DNA of 64,000 bases from Thermococcus indicus (GCF_006274605.1 NZ_CP040846.1:434001-498000); one strand, 5' to 3'; positions 31,563 to 40,540 are shown, counted from the stretch's first letter. Numbers and translations: made by a program. Notes: generated from the sequence alone by a model not told the origin.

Positions 31563-33181
31563 GCCTCCTCACCTACCCTCTCGATTATCAGGAAACTGAG
31601 CGTTGAAACCGCCATCAGGAGAACGGCCAAGGCCGATGCAGAGCCGAACTGCCTCGCCCCGAGGAACTTGTATATCGCCACCGTCATGGTGGTGTATTCT
31701 GGCTTTGCCAGCATATAGGTCGCACCCAGCTCGGCTATGCTCATTGCGAAGGCGAATATCGCGCCGACGATGACCCCACCCAGAGCCAGCGGAAGCTCTA
31801 CCCGCAGGAATGCCTTCCACTCCCTCGCGCCGAGGCTTAACGCAGCCTCCCAGAGGTTGGGCCTTATCTTCTTCAGGGACGTTGAAACGGCGCGGAGCAC
31901 GAAGGGGTAGGCTATGACCGTGTGTGCCGCCACGATTATCCAGACCGTGTAGTAGAGCGGCGTGCTGTGGAAGACCCTTATGTAACCCAGACCGAGGGTT
32001 ATGGCTGAACTAGCCAGCGGGAGCATTACAAGGACGTCGAAGAGCCTCTTGGCTTTAAAGTCCCAGCGGTGAAGCGCGTAGGCTATCGGGAGGGCTATGA
32101 GGACTGATAAGACTATCGTTGCCAGACCGAAGGTCAGGGAGTTCCTTATCGCGTCGAGCGTAGTTGTGCCAAACATCGGGTTGTACTCGGTCGAGAATAT
32201 CCTCCTGTACCATTCGAGGCTCCAGGCGTCGTTGAAGCGCAGGGAGTCGTAGAGGACAGCTAAGAGCGGGGAAACGATGAAGAGGAAGACGATCAGGGAG
32301 TAGACCCCAACGAGCAGCCCCTTTAGGCTCAGCCAGTCGCGCCTCGTGAAGGGAACCGGCTTTTTGAAAACCCTCTGCTCCTCGCGCTTGGCGTAGGCAT
32401 CGAGCGCCCTCAGGTAGAGGTACATGAAGCCCATGCTCAGGATTATCTGGATTATGGCCAAAGCTGAGCCCGTCTTGAAGTCGAGAAGAACCATTATCGA
32501 GGTGAATATGTCCACCTCTATCGTGGCGTACTGGTAGCCGCCGATTATGAGGGGAATCGAGAAGCTCAGGAAGCAGAAGACGAAGGTGAGCATCGCGGAG
32601 GCGAATATTGCGGGAGAAATCATCGGCAGGGTAACCTTACGGAAGAGCGTCCAGCCCCTCGCCCCCAATGCCATCGCGGCCTCCTCGTAGTGGGGATTAA
32701 CACGCTGCCACAGCGACGAGACCATGCGGATAACTATGGGGAAGTTGTAGAAGGCGTGGGCGAGGAGGATTCCCTTCCAGGAGTAGATTATGCCCAGGTC
32801 ACGGCCCAAAAGCTGGGTCACGAAGCCGCTCTTTCCGAAGAGAAGGATGTAGCCGAGGGCCACCATCACGCTGGGCATGACGAACGGGACTGTTAAGACT
32901 GCCTTTATGGTTCCCTTTCCCGGGAAATCATAGCGGGCGAATATGTACGCCCCTGGAAGGCCGAGTGCCAGGGTGAGGAGCGTCGAAGCTATCGCCTGCC
33001 CTATCGTGAAGAGGATAACCCTCCTGTGGTAGTCGTTGGCCAGAACGGCGGAGATGTGTTTGAGGGTGAGGCCGTTCACCCAGAGGCCGGTTTTTAGAAT
33101 ACTAACTAACGGGACGTAGAAGAAGATGATCAGGAAGGCCAGCGGGATGAGCAGGAAAAGCTTTGAGAGCCTTGACCCCAT
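31556..33181 (-). CDS. ABC transporter permease, two fused BPD domains (ThiP/AfuB type)
   Basis: A 541-residue inner-membrane permease with about 12 hydrophobic segments and two copies of the binding-protein-dependent inner-membrane motif: EEAAMALGARGWTLFRKVTLP (about 165-185, first copy) and EAALSLGAREWKAFLRVELP (about 440-460, second copy; both truncated here). Fused permeases of this size are typical of iron(III) and thiamine importers. The start has a GGGGTCA-like site. It is divergently oriented from the P1 peptidase, with a 36-nt (or longer) shared promoter region. The substrate is unknown. Confidence 0.88.
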   Translation of the reverse strand: MGSRLSKLFLLIPLAFLIIFFYVPLVSILKTGLWVNGLTLKHISAVLANDYHRRVILFTIGQAIASTLLTLALGLPGAYIFARYDFPGKGTIKAVLTVPFVMPSVMVALGYILLFGKSGFVTQLLGRDLGIIYSWKGILLAHAFYNFPIVIRMVSSLWQRVNPHYEEAAMALGARGWTLFRKVTLPMISPAIFASAMLTFVFCFLSFSIPLIIGGYQYATIEVDIFTSIMVLLDFKTGSALAIIQIILSMGFMYLYLRALDAYAKREEQRVFKKPVPFTRRDWLSLKGLLVGVYSLIVFLFIVSPLLAVLYDSLRFNDAWSLEWYRRIFSTEYNPMFGTTTLDAIRNSLTFGLATIVLSVLIALPIAYALHRWDFKAKRLFDVLVMLPLASSAITLGLGYIRVFHSTPLYYTVWIIVAAHTVIAYPFVLRAVSTSLKKIRPNLWEAALSLGAREWKAFLRVELPLALGGVIVGAIFAFAMSIAELGATYMLAKPEYTTMTVAIYKFLGARQFGSASALAVLLMAVSTLSFLIIERVGEEAW

Positions 33182-33265
33182 GGTGACAACTCGGTTTTTG
33201 CTCTTTATAAGCGTTGATTGGGCAAGGTTGTTAAATCCGGCATGCTATCTATAATTGGTGATACC

Positions 33266-34312
33266 ATGAAGGCCCCCGAGCTGGGAATAAAGATAGGCCG
33301 TTATGAGCACGGGAAGAGGAACTCCATTGCCGACCTGGGCGTTAGAGTTGGTCATTCGACGATAATCGAGGGGGACGATATCAGAACGGGAGTTACAGTC
33401 CTCGTGCCACCGGTGGCGAATCCCTTCAGGGAGAGGCTTTTCGCCGGAGTTTACACCTTCAACGGCTTTTCCAAGCCGATTGGGTTTATCCAGGTGGAAG
33501 AGCTTGGCTACATCGAAACTCCAATAGCTTTAACCAGCACGCTCAACGGCTACCGCGTTGCGGACGCGCTGATAAGCCTCTGGGCGGAGGAAAATCCTGA
33601 GGGAATATCGGTAAACCCGCTCGTAATGGAGTGCAACGACGGCTACCTCAACGATAACAAAAAGCGTGCCGTTAAGGAGGAACACGTCTTTGAGGCTTTC
33701 AAGAGCGCCTCCCTTGACTTTGAAGAGGGCTCCGTTGGAGCAGGCACCGGAATGAGCGCCTTCGAGTTCAAAGGCGGAATAGGCTCGTCCTCAAGGGTGG
33801 TCGAGATTGGTGGCGAGGAGTACACCGTTGCGTCGCTTGTCCTCAGCAACTTCGGCAAGAGGGAGGATTTGGTCATAGCGGGCGTTCCCATCGGCTGGGA
33901 GCTGAGGGACTATCCGGGCAGGGGGCTTTCCATGAGGGGGAGCATCTCGATAGTCATAGCAACCGATGCGCCTCTGAATTCCCGCCAGCTGACCAGACTG
34001 GCGAGGAGGGCAATCCTTGGGCTTGCGAGAACGGGTTCCTACGGCCACAACGGGAGCGGGGACATAGTGCTGGCGTTCTCTACGGCTCAAACCGTTCCGA
34101 GCGGCAAGGAGGTCCAGTCCGTAGGTTTTCTGCCCGACGATGCACTCAATAGACTCTTCATAGCGGTCGCCGATTCCACGGAGGAAGCGATAATCAACTC
34201 TCTCCTTCAGGCGAAGACAATGAGTGGAAGAAACGGAAGGACGCGCTACGCTCTGCCCGTCGAGAAGGTTCTCGAAATCCTCGAGAAATATGGGGGGCTT
34301 GAGAGGGCTTAG
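33266..34312 (+). CDS. P1-family peptidase (DmpA/BapA-like aminopeptidase)
   Basis: A 348-residue member of peptidase family S58 (P1), N-terminal nucleophile hydrolases that autoprocess at a Gly-Ser bond. The conserved GSVGAGTGMSAFEFKGGIG is followed by SSSRV at about residues 170-180, containing the nucleophile Ser. NPLVMECNDGYLN and SGDIVLAFSTA also match the family. Substrates are N-terminal or beta-amino acids of small peptides. The ATG at 33266 follows GGTGATACC; the longest frame to 33218 has no such site. Its stop shares four bases (TTAG) with the convergent endonuclease IV gene. Confidence 0.9.
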   Translation: MKAPELGIKIGRYEHGKRNSIADLGVRVGHSTIIEGDDIRTGVTVLVPPVANPFRERLFAGVYTFNGFSKPIGFIQVEELGYIETPIALTSTLNGYRVADALISLWAEENPEGISVNPLVMECNDGYLNDNKKRAVKEEHVFEAFKSASLDFEEGSVGAGTGMSAFEFKGGIGSSSRVVEIGGEEYTVASLVLSNFGKREDLVIAGVPIGWELRDYPGRGLSMRGSISIVIATDAPLNSRQLTRLARRAILGLARTGSYGHNGSGDIVLAFSTAQTVPSGKEVQSVGFLPDDALNRLFIAVADSTEEAIINSLLQAKTMSGRNGRTRYALPVEKVLEILEKYGGLERA

Positions 34313-35154
34313 ACCTTTATCTCCTCGTATTTCTTCTTCATCAGGATTGCATCGCCCTCGATGTTCGGGCTCTCGCTTATGACGACACCTTTGACCCTGA
34401 ACTCCTTGAGAACCCTCAGCAGGTCTTCCCAGTTCATGTCGCTTTCCTGGAGGTTCAGGTGGTTCCTCTCGCCCTTCGAGGTGTAGTTTATGCCGCTTAT
34501 GTGGATGTGCATGTTGTCGAGCGCTTCCCTTCCGAGCCTGTCCTCCATCAGGGAGAGCATCCCGCGCCACTCCTCGGTGGTGTTGCACTCCCCAGCGTGC
34601 CTCGCGTGGGCGTGGGCGAAGTCTATCGTCGGCAGGACCATCTCAATCTCTTCGCTGAGCTTCACGAGCTCTTTCAGGTCTCCGAACTGGGTCGGCTTGC
34701 CGGTCAGTTCCGGTCTTATCCATACCTCGATGCCCCTGTCCTGGAGGTTCTTTACGATATCCTTAATCTCGCCCTTTATCCTCTCGTAGACCTTCTCCGG
34801 GTCCTGTTTGAGGTAGTAACCGGCGTGGAAAACGACACTCCAGCCGCCGGCGTCGTACAGGCGCTCGGCGCTTTGGATTATCCTCTTCTTGCTGGCCTCG
34901 ACCTTGGCCTTTTCGGCCGCGTTTAGGTTGATGTAGTACGGAGCGTGGGCTGTCAGCAGGATATCGTGCTTTCTGGCTACGTATTTTATCTTCTTGGCCA
35001 GCTCGGGCTTGATGTTGACCCCTCGGACGAACTCAAGCTCCATCGCATCGAGGCCGAGGTTTCTCACGTGGATTATCCCGTCCATAGTTGAGCGCTTTGG
35101 GGTTGAGATTGGTATTCCGGCGGTGCCGAATCGAAGCCTGTCAACTTTAAACAT
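34309..35154 (-). CDS. nfo: Endonuclease IV-type AP endonuclease (Nfo)
   Basis: A 281-residue TIM-barrel enzyme of the xylose isomerase/endonuclease IV group, which cleaves DNA 5' to abasic sites in base excision repair. Metal-binding segments are visible: LLTAHAPYYINL, VVFHAGYYL, IRPELTGK, PTIDFAHAHA and MHIHISGI. The ATG at 35154 has GGTGGTGAG upstream. A perfect 20-nt palindrome, matching the TTAGG-N4-CCTAA pattern, lies at 35170-35189 over the predicted promoter, so metal-dependent or other repression is plausible. It overlaps the P1 peptidase stop by 4 nt. Confidence 0.9.
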   Translation of the reverse strand: MFKVDRLRFGTAGIPISTPKRSTMDGIIHVRNLGLDAMELEFVRGVNIKPELAKKIKYVARKHDILLTAHAPYYINLNAAEKAKVEASKKRIIQSAERLYDAGGWSVVFHAGYYLKQDPEKVYERIKGEIKDIVKNLQDRGIEVWIRPELTGKPTQFGDLKELVKLSEEIEMVLPTIDFAHAHARHAGECNTTEEWRGMLSLMEDRLGREALDNMHIHISGINYTSKGERNHLNLQESDMNWEDLLRVLKEFRVKGVVISESPNIEGDAILMKKKYEEIKV

Positions 35155-35169
35155 GCTCACCACCCAAAA

Positions 35170-35189
35170 GAATTAGGGGAGCCTAATTC
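35170..35189 (-). promoter_or_regulatory. Perfect palindrome GAATTAGG-GGAG-CCTAATTC upstream of nfo
   Basis: GAATTAGGGGAGCCTAATTC is an 8-bp perfect inverted repeat with a 4-nt spacer. It overlaps the region just downstream of a TATA-like GGTTTATGAAT (minus strand, 35186-35197) and ends 16 nt before the nfo ATG. Its core equals the DtxR-type element in the promoter at 27591-27604. Confidence 0.55.
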
Positions 35190-35195
35190 ATAAAC

Positions 35196-36257
35196 CTATC
35201 GCTCTATCGATTCACCCAGGGCTGCTTCGAGCCTGGAAATTGCCTCGTCCAGCTCCTTCTCGAGGTGCTCCAGCTTGCTCCTGAGCTTTTTGAGTTCCGC
35301 CTCCCTTTCCTCGACGAGTCTCTGGAGCTCCCACAGCTCCTTTTCCATGTCCTTGACGCCGGTTAGAACTTCGTCGCGCCTCTCTTCCAGCTCTGCCAGC
35401 TTTTTCCTTTCTTCTTCTATCCTCCGCGCCCTCTCCTCAAGGTTGTCGATGAGCCACTCAGCGGTCTTCCGGTACTTCCCTTCCAGGCCAGGGTGTATCT
35501 TTTTCACAAGGGAAAGGAACTCCCCTGGCTTTCTGAGCGCGACGGAGCTGTCCCCGACGAATTCTTGGGCGATGGCCTCGTGCAGGCGCATTCTCTTGAC
35601 CGGTTTCTGGAGCTTCGATGCTTTTGAGCGTACTTCCGTTTCTTCGCTCCGTATCCTGGCCGAGAGACTCTTTATCTCCGTCTCCAACTCTTTCAGGTCG
35701 TGTAGGCGGCGCGATTCCTCAATCCCCGCCCGCTTCTTTTCGGCCCTCTCCCGAAGCGTGCGGATCTCATCCGTGAGTTCTTCAATGCTTCTCCTGAGGG
35801 TTTTCTTCTCAGATAGAATCTCCCGTATTCTGAGGTCCTCCAGCCCCTTCTCCGCCAGCTCGTTGTAGTACCTCACGTAGTCCTCGTTCAGCTCCTTCAA
35901 CAGGCGGTTTATTGCGTAAACGTCCTTCTCGAAGAGGATTATGAGGTACCTTCCGTGCCCAACGTGGAGCTTGGCTAAATCTGGGAGGCGCTTTCCCAGG
36001 TCGTCCATATCGCCGATGCTCTCCAGGGCGTTTCTCAGCGCCGTTACGTAGTTCCTTCTCTCGGCGGTCACGATCTTCCTGATGTTTTCGTCCACGTTCT
36101 TCGGGATTTCCTTCCTTTCGAGGGAGTCTATCCTCTTCAGAACCTCCCGCAGCTTTTTCTCCAGGCGTTTGTTGTACTTTTTTCTTATTTTCTCGGCCTC
36201 TTTCGCGGCCTTCTTTCTCCTCTTATCGTACTCATCAAGCGCTTGCTCCAGCCTCAA
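35196..36257 (-). CDS. Coiled-coil protein
   Basis: A 353-residue, extremely Lys/Glu/Arg-rich protein with long heptad-repeat helices (about 1-60, 140-225 and 265-350). They are separated by a short, better ordered middle segment containing KLHVGHGRYLIILFEKDVYAI. No nucleotide-binding or membrane motif is seen. The family of archaeal coiled-coil proteins of this type has no assigned function; SMC-like or scaffold roles are guesses. It overlaps the upstream DUF373 gene by 23 nt, so the two are co-transcribed. Confidence 0.8.
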   Translation of the reverse strand: MRLEQALDEYDKRRKKAAKEAEKIRKKYNKRLEKKLREVLKRIDSLERKEIPKNVDENIRKIVTAERRNYVTALRNALESIGDMDDLGKRLPDLAKLHVGHGRYLIILFEKDVYAINRLLKELNEDYVRYYNELAEKGLEDLRIREILSEKKTLRRSIEELTDEIRTLRERAEKKRAGIEESRRLHDLKELETEIKSLSARIRSEETEVRSKASKLQKPVKRMRLHEAIAQEFVGDSSVALRKPGEFLSLVKKIHPGLEGKYRKTAEWLIDNLEERARRIEEERKKLAELEERRDEVLTGVKDMEKELWELQRLVEEREAELKKLRSKLEHLEKELDEAISRLEAALGESIER

Positions 36258-37368
36258 CTCTCTCCCATCCTCTAACTTTTCCCCTCATGTAGATTCCAAC
36301 CAGAACCGCCACCGCGACGTCCCCCAGCGCAAACAGGAGCTTTGTGAAGACCTCTATGTCGGAGAGCGTCAGTATGGCCATCGCGTAGCGGGTGGTGAGG
36401 TCTATCGTCACCCACAGGGCCGGCATCATGAGCAGCGTTGATGTGTAGTACCAGATGTGGTGGTCCTTCCTCAGGTAGGACTGTATCACCTTACCGGTTA
36501 TCATGACCGCTACCCCTATTATCAGGGAGGGATTGAGTGCGTTGATGTAGATCAGCATCGCGAGGAGCGGCGTTCCTGGATAACTGCCTATCAGCTCCAG
36601 GGAGTACTCCTCAAGCCGGAAGTAGGCGTTTATCGCACCTCCTATGATGATCAGCGCTCCGGCTATGACCGAGATGACGAAGACGAACTGCTTGGCTATG
36701 GTCTCACGGACGTTGAATCTGAAGCCCTTGGTGAAGAAGTAGCCGCCGATGAAGAGCAGTATCGTGCCGGTTATCGTGGCGGAGATTATCTTAACGCTCT
36801 CCGGATACCAGACGCCGATGAGGCGTGCTATCCCGTACAGCAGGAGTATCATTCCGGGAATACCGAGGACTACCTTCGCCACCTCGGGGTCACTCAGTAT
36901 CTCCTTCAAATACCGGTAGATGATGTAGTATGTCGTCTCTATACCCTCGCTCTGCTTGACCACGACGCGGTGGGAGCTTATTATCGGTACCTTCGATGTG
37001 ATTATCGGGAATATCTGCTCGTCCTCGGCCCCGTCGGTGACGGTGATGACACCATCCGCGGGAAACCTCCCAAGGACGAGCTCCAGCTGCCTGGCGAGCT
37101 CCAGGTCGCTCTTGACACCCACCTTCGGATGGCCGGTTATGAGGGCCACCTGGACGTCATCGAACTCCCCGCTCTCGCGCAGACCGTCGTAGAGTTTGAC
37201 GGCTGCATAGACAACGTTGGCGTCGCTGTCCTCCGGGTCGGCCAGGCTGAGTTTTAGGGCGGCGTCGATGCAGGCGTCTCGTCCGATGACCGGCCCTTCC
37301 ACGCCCGCCTTCTGCCCGAAATCGTCGTCGCGGTCTATAGCGAGAATCAGTGCTTTGATATCAACCAC
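36235..37368 (-). CDS. DUF373 family membrane protein
   Basis: A 377-residue protein. The N-terminal soluble domain (about 1-135) begins VDIKALILAIDRDDDFGQKAG and contains ALITGHPKVGVKSDLELARQLE and VITVTDGAEDEQIFPII, the DUF373 signature. The C-terminal half has about seven membrane helices (about 150-370). It starts with GTG at 37368, 7 nt inside the end of the upstream gene, where GGTGAGG serves as ribosome-binding site. DUF373 is archaeal and its function is unknown. Confidence 0.85.
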   Translation of the reverse strand: MVDIKALILAIDRDDDFGQKAGVEGPVIGRDACIDAALKLSLADPEDSDANVVYAAVKLYDGLRESGEFDDVQVALITGHPKVGVKSDLELARQLELVLGRFPADGVITVTDGAEDEQIFPIITSKVPIISSHRVVVKQSEGIETTYYIIYRYLKEILSDPEVAKVVLGIPGMILLLYGIARLIGVWYPESVKIISATITGTILLFIGGYFFTKGFRFNVRETIAKQFVFVISVIAGALIIIGGAINAYFRLEEYSLELIGSYPGTPLLAMLIYINALNPSLIIGVAVMITGKVIQSYLRKDHHIWYYTSTLLMMPALWVTIDLTTRYAMAILTLSDIEVFTKLLFALGDVAVAVLVGIYMRGKVRGWERVEAGASA

Positions 37369-37663
37369 CCCTCACCTTCTCCATCACCGATTTTACCTTG
37401 TCCTCCATGCCCCTGTCCTTGTCGCGCCGATCGTCTATTCTCACGGTTGTTGAAACCCTCTCGGCTCCCATTTTGAAGATCAGCTCATGGGCCTCCTCGA
37501 TTATTGCGAACGCTTCCCGCACCGTCGGAACCTCTATGATAGTCGCCATCGGCGTCAGTTGATATTTAACTCCCTTCCTCTCTAAAAGCTTTACCACTTC
37601 TGCGACGTACCTGCTCAGGCTCTTCTCGCCGAGGGGAACGATGACGAACTCAACGATGACCAC
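37361..37663 (-). CDS. MTH1187-family (thiamine-binding-type) protein
   Basis: A 100-residue ferredoxin-fold protein of the MTH1187/YkoF-like family: VIVEFVIVPLGEKSLSRYVAEVV at the start, YQLTPMATIIEVPTVREAF in the middle and RVSTTVRIDDRRDK towards the end. Members bind thiamine-related or hydroxymethylpyrimidine compounds. I place the start at GTG 37663, matching the family's N-terminus; the frame runs open to 37912 across a TATA (GCTTAAAAAATTG, about 37693-37705) and overlaps AMMECR1, so the longer version is rejected. It is followed by DUF373 with an 8-nt overlap. Confidence 0.82.
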   Translation of the reverse strand: MVIVEFVIVPLGEKSLSRYVAEVVKLLERKGVKYQLTPMATIIEVPTVREAFAIIEEAHELIFKMGAERVSTTVRIDDRRDKDRGMEDKVKSVMEKVRGG

Positions 37664-37757
37664 TTTCGACACCCGACTTAACTTCCTTCGGCAATTTTTT
37701 AAGCTTTGCGGGAAAGCTAAATAACCCTTCCCACCGTAGGAGCCAAGGGTGAGGGCG

Positions 37758-38375
37758 ATGTACAAAATTAAGGACGAATGGGGTGAGTTCCTCGTCAGGC
37801 TCGCGAGGAAAGCCATAGGGGAGTACGTTAGGAACGGGAGAACGGTAAAGCCTCCGGAGGACACCCCACCGGAGCTCTGGGAGAAGATGGGCGTCTTCGT
37901 TACACTCAACAACAGGCACGCGCCGCCCCAGATGGCCCTGCGCGGCTGTATCGGGTTTCCGCTCCCAATCTATCCGCTCGTTGAGGCCACGATAAAGGCC
38001 GCCATCTACGCCGCCGTCGATGACCCCCGCTTTCCACCGGTGAGGGAGGGCGAGCTGGACGACCTGGTTATCGAGGTGAGCGTTTTGACTCCGCCAGAGC
38101 TCATAGAAGGCCCTCCAGAGGAGAGGCCGAGGAAGATAAAGGTGGGCAGGGACGGGCTGATAATCGAGAAGGGCATCTACTCCGGCCTACTCCTCCCGCA
38201 GGTGCCGATAGAGTGGGGCTGGGACGAGGAGGAGTTCTTAGCTCAGACCTGCTGGAAGGCGGGCCTTCCGCCCGACTGCTGGCTCGACGAGGACACGAGG
38301 GTTTACAAGTTCACAGCGGAGATTTTTGAAGAAGAAAAACCGGGTGGGCCTGTCAAGAGGAAGCCGCTGGTTTAA
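37758..38375 (+). CDS. AMMECR1 domain protein
   Basis: A 205-residue protein of the conserved AMMECR1/TIGR00296 family found in archaea and eukaryotes. The signature ALRGCIGFPLPIYPL (about 63-77) and VEVSVLTPPELIEGPPEERP are visible. The biochemical role is not established; a link to radical SAM and Memo-type proteins is known only from gene context. The ATG at 37758 (MYKIKDEWG) follows GGTGAGG and is preferred over the GTG at 37749. The stop overlaps that of the convergent methyltransferase gene by 4 nt. Confidence 0.92.
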   Translation: MYKIKDEWGEFLVRLARKAIGEYVRNGRTVKPPEDTPPELWEKMGVFVTLNNRHAPPQMALRGCIGFPLPIYPLVEATIKAAIYAAVDDPRFPPVREGELDDLVIEVSVLTPPELIEGPPEERPRKIKVGRDGLIIEKGIYSGLLLPQVPIEWGWDEEEFLAQTCWKAGLPPDCWLDEDTRVYKFTAEIFEEEKPGGPVKRKPLV

Positions 38376-39727
38376 CCCTTTCTCATCTTCGCTATGAAAA
38401 ACGAGTTGCAGTCGTGCTTATGAGTCCAGGCCCGGAAGACCCTGTCCCCGACTTCGAGGAAGCCCCTCTCGCCCCAGCTGAAGGGATAGTCTATCAGTTC
38501 AAGCCCTACCCTCTCAACCGCGAAGAGGACGTTCTCCTCGTCTTCGTCAACCCTGATTGAGCACGTCGAGTATGTCATCTCTCCTCCGACTCTGAGGTTC
38601 TCGTAAGCATTGCGAAGCATGTTCCTCTGGACGTTTATGATGCGCTTAATCTTGTTCTCGTCAAAGCGCCACTTCACCTCCGGAAACTGCCGGTAGGTTC
38701 CGGAGCTTGAACAGGGAGCATCGAGGATTATTTTGTCGAACTTGGCCTTGTCCTTAAAGCTCTGGCCGTCCGCGTGGACGAGCTTAACGTTTTTGATTCC
38801 GAGCGATTTCATTTTCTCCTTCATGCGCATGAGCCTGTCGTAGGAATAATCAACCGCCACTATCTCGCCCCGGTTCTCCATCAGCGCCGCCGCGTGGAAG
38901 GTTTTGCTCCCCGGTGCGGCCGCTAAATCGAGAACCCTCTCGCCGGGTTCGGGGGCCAAAACGTGGGCGACGTAAGCGCTCGCCAAATCCTGAATCACGA
39001 ACTTTCCCTCTTTATACCAGTCGAGCCTTGTCACGGGTGTTTTGTAGTCGAGGACCTTGAGAACGTCCGGAACCGGTGTTAAGGCCGTCCTAACTCCGTT
39101 CTCTTCAAGGTAGTCCCTCAGCGAGTCCACATCAACCTTGAGGATGTTGGCCCTAACGTAGTATCTCTGAGGCCGATTGTTGCTGAGGAGCAAACGAACT
39201 GCTTCATCGTAGCCGAGGAGCTCAACAACGTATTCCACGTACCAGCGGGGGTGGGAGAAGCGGACCGAGAGCCACTCGATTCTGTCACGCTCCTTGAGTT
39301 TCTTCAAAGCCCTCTCAACGTCGAACTTCTCTATCGAGTGCATGAGGGCGTTGACGAACTTGGCCCTCGAGAAGTCAAAGCGCTCCTTAACGACGCGGAT
39401 TATCGAGTCGGTCGCTATCGCCGGAGGAACCTTCCGGAAGTGGATTTCAAACGTTCCTATGCGGAGGAGGTTGGCCAAGTAAGGGTCCAAGTCCTCAACC
39501 TTCGAGCCCTTCAAAACCGAGTTGATTATGAAGTCTATCTTCGCCCTCCACTTCTCAATCTCGAAGACGTAGGCATGAGCTAATCCCCGCGCCTTCTCGC
39601 GGTCTTTTCCCGTAACTTTCCTGAAAACCCTCTCAAGAGCGTGCTTGGAAGAGAGCTCGCGCTCCTCAACGAGGCCTAGAGCGTCGGCAACCACTTCCTG
39701 AAAGCTTACCCTATAAAACAGCTCCAT
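38372..39727 (-). CDS. NOL1/NOP2/Sun-family RNA m5C methyltransferase with NusB-like domain
   Basis: A 451-residue enzyme. The N-terminal NusB-like RNA-binding domain (about 1-160) is followed by a Rossmann methyltransferase with DLAAAPGSKTFHAA (SAM loop, about 262-275). The two catalytic cysteines are in DAPCSSSGTYR and YSTCSIR. This is the RsmB/NSUN arrangement. In archaea such enzymes methylate cytosine-5 in tRNA or rRNA; the target site cannot be read here. GGAGG-like GGAGGGCAGAG precedes the ATG at 39727. Confidence 0.92.
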   Translation of the reverse strand: MELFYRVSFQEVVADALGLVEERELSSKHALERVFRKVTGKDREKARGLAHAYVFEIEKWRAKIDFIINSVLKGSKVEDLDPYLANLLRIGTFEIHFRKVPPAIATDSIIRVVKERFDFSRAKFVNALMHSIEKFDVERALKKLKERDRIEWLSVRFSHPRWYVEYVVELLGYDEAVRLLLSNNRPQRYYVRANILKVDVDSLRDYLEENGVRTALTPVPDVLKVLDYKTPVTRLDWYKEGKFVIQDLASAYVAHVLAPEPGERVLDLAAAPGSKTFHAAALMENRGEIVAVDYSYDRLMRMKEKMKSLGIKNVKLVHADGQSFKDKAKFDKIILDAPCSSSGTYRQFPEVKWRFDENKIKRIINVQRNMLRNAYENLRVGGEMTYSTCSIRVDEDEENVLFAVERVGLELIDYPFSWGERGFLEVGDRVFRAWTHKHDCNSFFIAKMRKG

Positions 39728-39807
39728 GCTCTGCCCTCCGGGTGGTTGTTTAAAAACCTGGCGGTGAGGTTTATTAAGTTTGAACGCGACTCCATATCGG
39801 TGGGAGC

Positions 39808-40080
39808 ATGGAAGAGGTTGACAGGCTCGTGTTTAACTTTCCCCTTTTCAAGGACTACCGCGAGAAAGAGCGGTTCCTGAAGGTTGTTGGACTACTAGTA
39901 AGCCACCAGATAACCTTTGAGAAGGCGGCGGAGCTACTCAACATGAGATTGGATGAGCTCGCATTTCTCCTCGACAAGTTGGGCGTTGAGTACTCCCCCC
40001 TCGATGAAGAGGAGGCGAGATTAGAAAAGGAAGAAGCAAAAAGAATCTTGGAGGAGCTGAAACGTGAGGGTCGTCTTTAA
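39808..40080 (+). CDS. UPF0175-type antitoxin
   Basis: A 90-residue helical protein. FLKVVGLLVSHQITFEKAAELLNM and RLDELAFLLDKLGVEY match the helix-turn-helix pattern of UPF0175 proteins, which pair with DUF3368 PIN-like toxins. It ends in a very charged helix ([20 protein letters not shown]). It overlaps the toxin gene by 17 nt. A ribosome-binding site GGTGGGAG precedes the ATG. The family assignment is good; function as antitoxin is inferred from the partner. Confidence 0.82.
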   Translation: MEEVDRLVFNFPLFKDYREKERFLKVVGLLVSHQITFEKAAELLNMRLDELAFLLDKLGVEYSPLDEEEARLEKEEAKRILEELKREGRL

Positions 40081-40540
40081 TTCTTCTCCCCTGATAGTTC
40101 TCGGTAAGCTGGGTTATCTGGATATCGTGGTGAGTCTCTTTGAAGAAGCACTGGTTCCCGAAGGTGTTTTGGATGAAATTATGGCAAAGGAGGATAAGGT
40201 CAGCTTAGAAGTCTCAAACTTGATTAACATGAAAGCTCTTGAGGTTCGGGAACCTAAGAAGGGTTTAATCCCCAACTATTCGGGCCTTCATCGTGGAGAA
40301 CTCGAAGCGATAGCGCTTGCAAAAGAAATGAATGCCATTGTTGTTCTTGACGATTTAAAGGCAAGGAAAGCCGCGAGGCTTGAAGGTTTGCGGGTCACTG
40401 GAACTTTGGGCATATTGAAGGTTCTGAGGGATGGTGGACTCATTGAAGATAACCCTAAGGAGCTCTTGAATAAACTGAACCATGTGGGGTTTAGGATTCG
40501 CCCAGAGCTGTTTTACGAGGTTATGGGTGGTGAAAAATGA
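40064..40540 (+). CDS. DUF3368 PIN-like toxin
   Basis: A 158-residue protein of the DUF3368 family, PIN-fold nucleases acting as toxins. [21 protein letters not shown] at the N-terminus replaces the first PIN Asp with Asn-Ser-Ser, as usual in this family; [13 protein letters not shown] and [13 protein letters not shown] supply the acidic site. It starts with GTG inside the antitoxin gene. Its TGA overlaps the polB ATG (ATGA, 40537-40540), which couples its translation to that of the replicative-type DNA polymerase. Confidence 0.85.
   Translation: MRVVFNSSPLIVLGKLGYLDIVVSLFEEALVPEGVLDEIMAKEDKVSLEVSNLINMKALEVREPKKGLIPNYSGLHRGELEAIALAKEMNAIVVLDDLKARKAARLEGLRVTGTLGILKVLRDGGLIEDNPKELLNKLNHVGFRIRPELFYEVMGGEK

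Noticed and set aside
37664-37912. Extension of the MTH1187-type frame to 37912
   Set aside because: It crosses a TATA box and overlaps the divergent AMMECR1 gene; family members begin at VIVEFVIVPLG.
40064-40084. Possibility that the DUF3368 gene is an N-terminal extension or fusion of PolB
   Set aside because: The frames differ and the toxin has its own TGA overlapping the polB ATG; the polymerase N-terminus [10 protein letters not shown] is the normal one.
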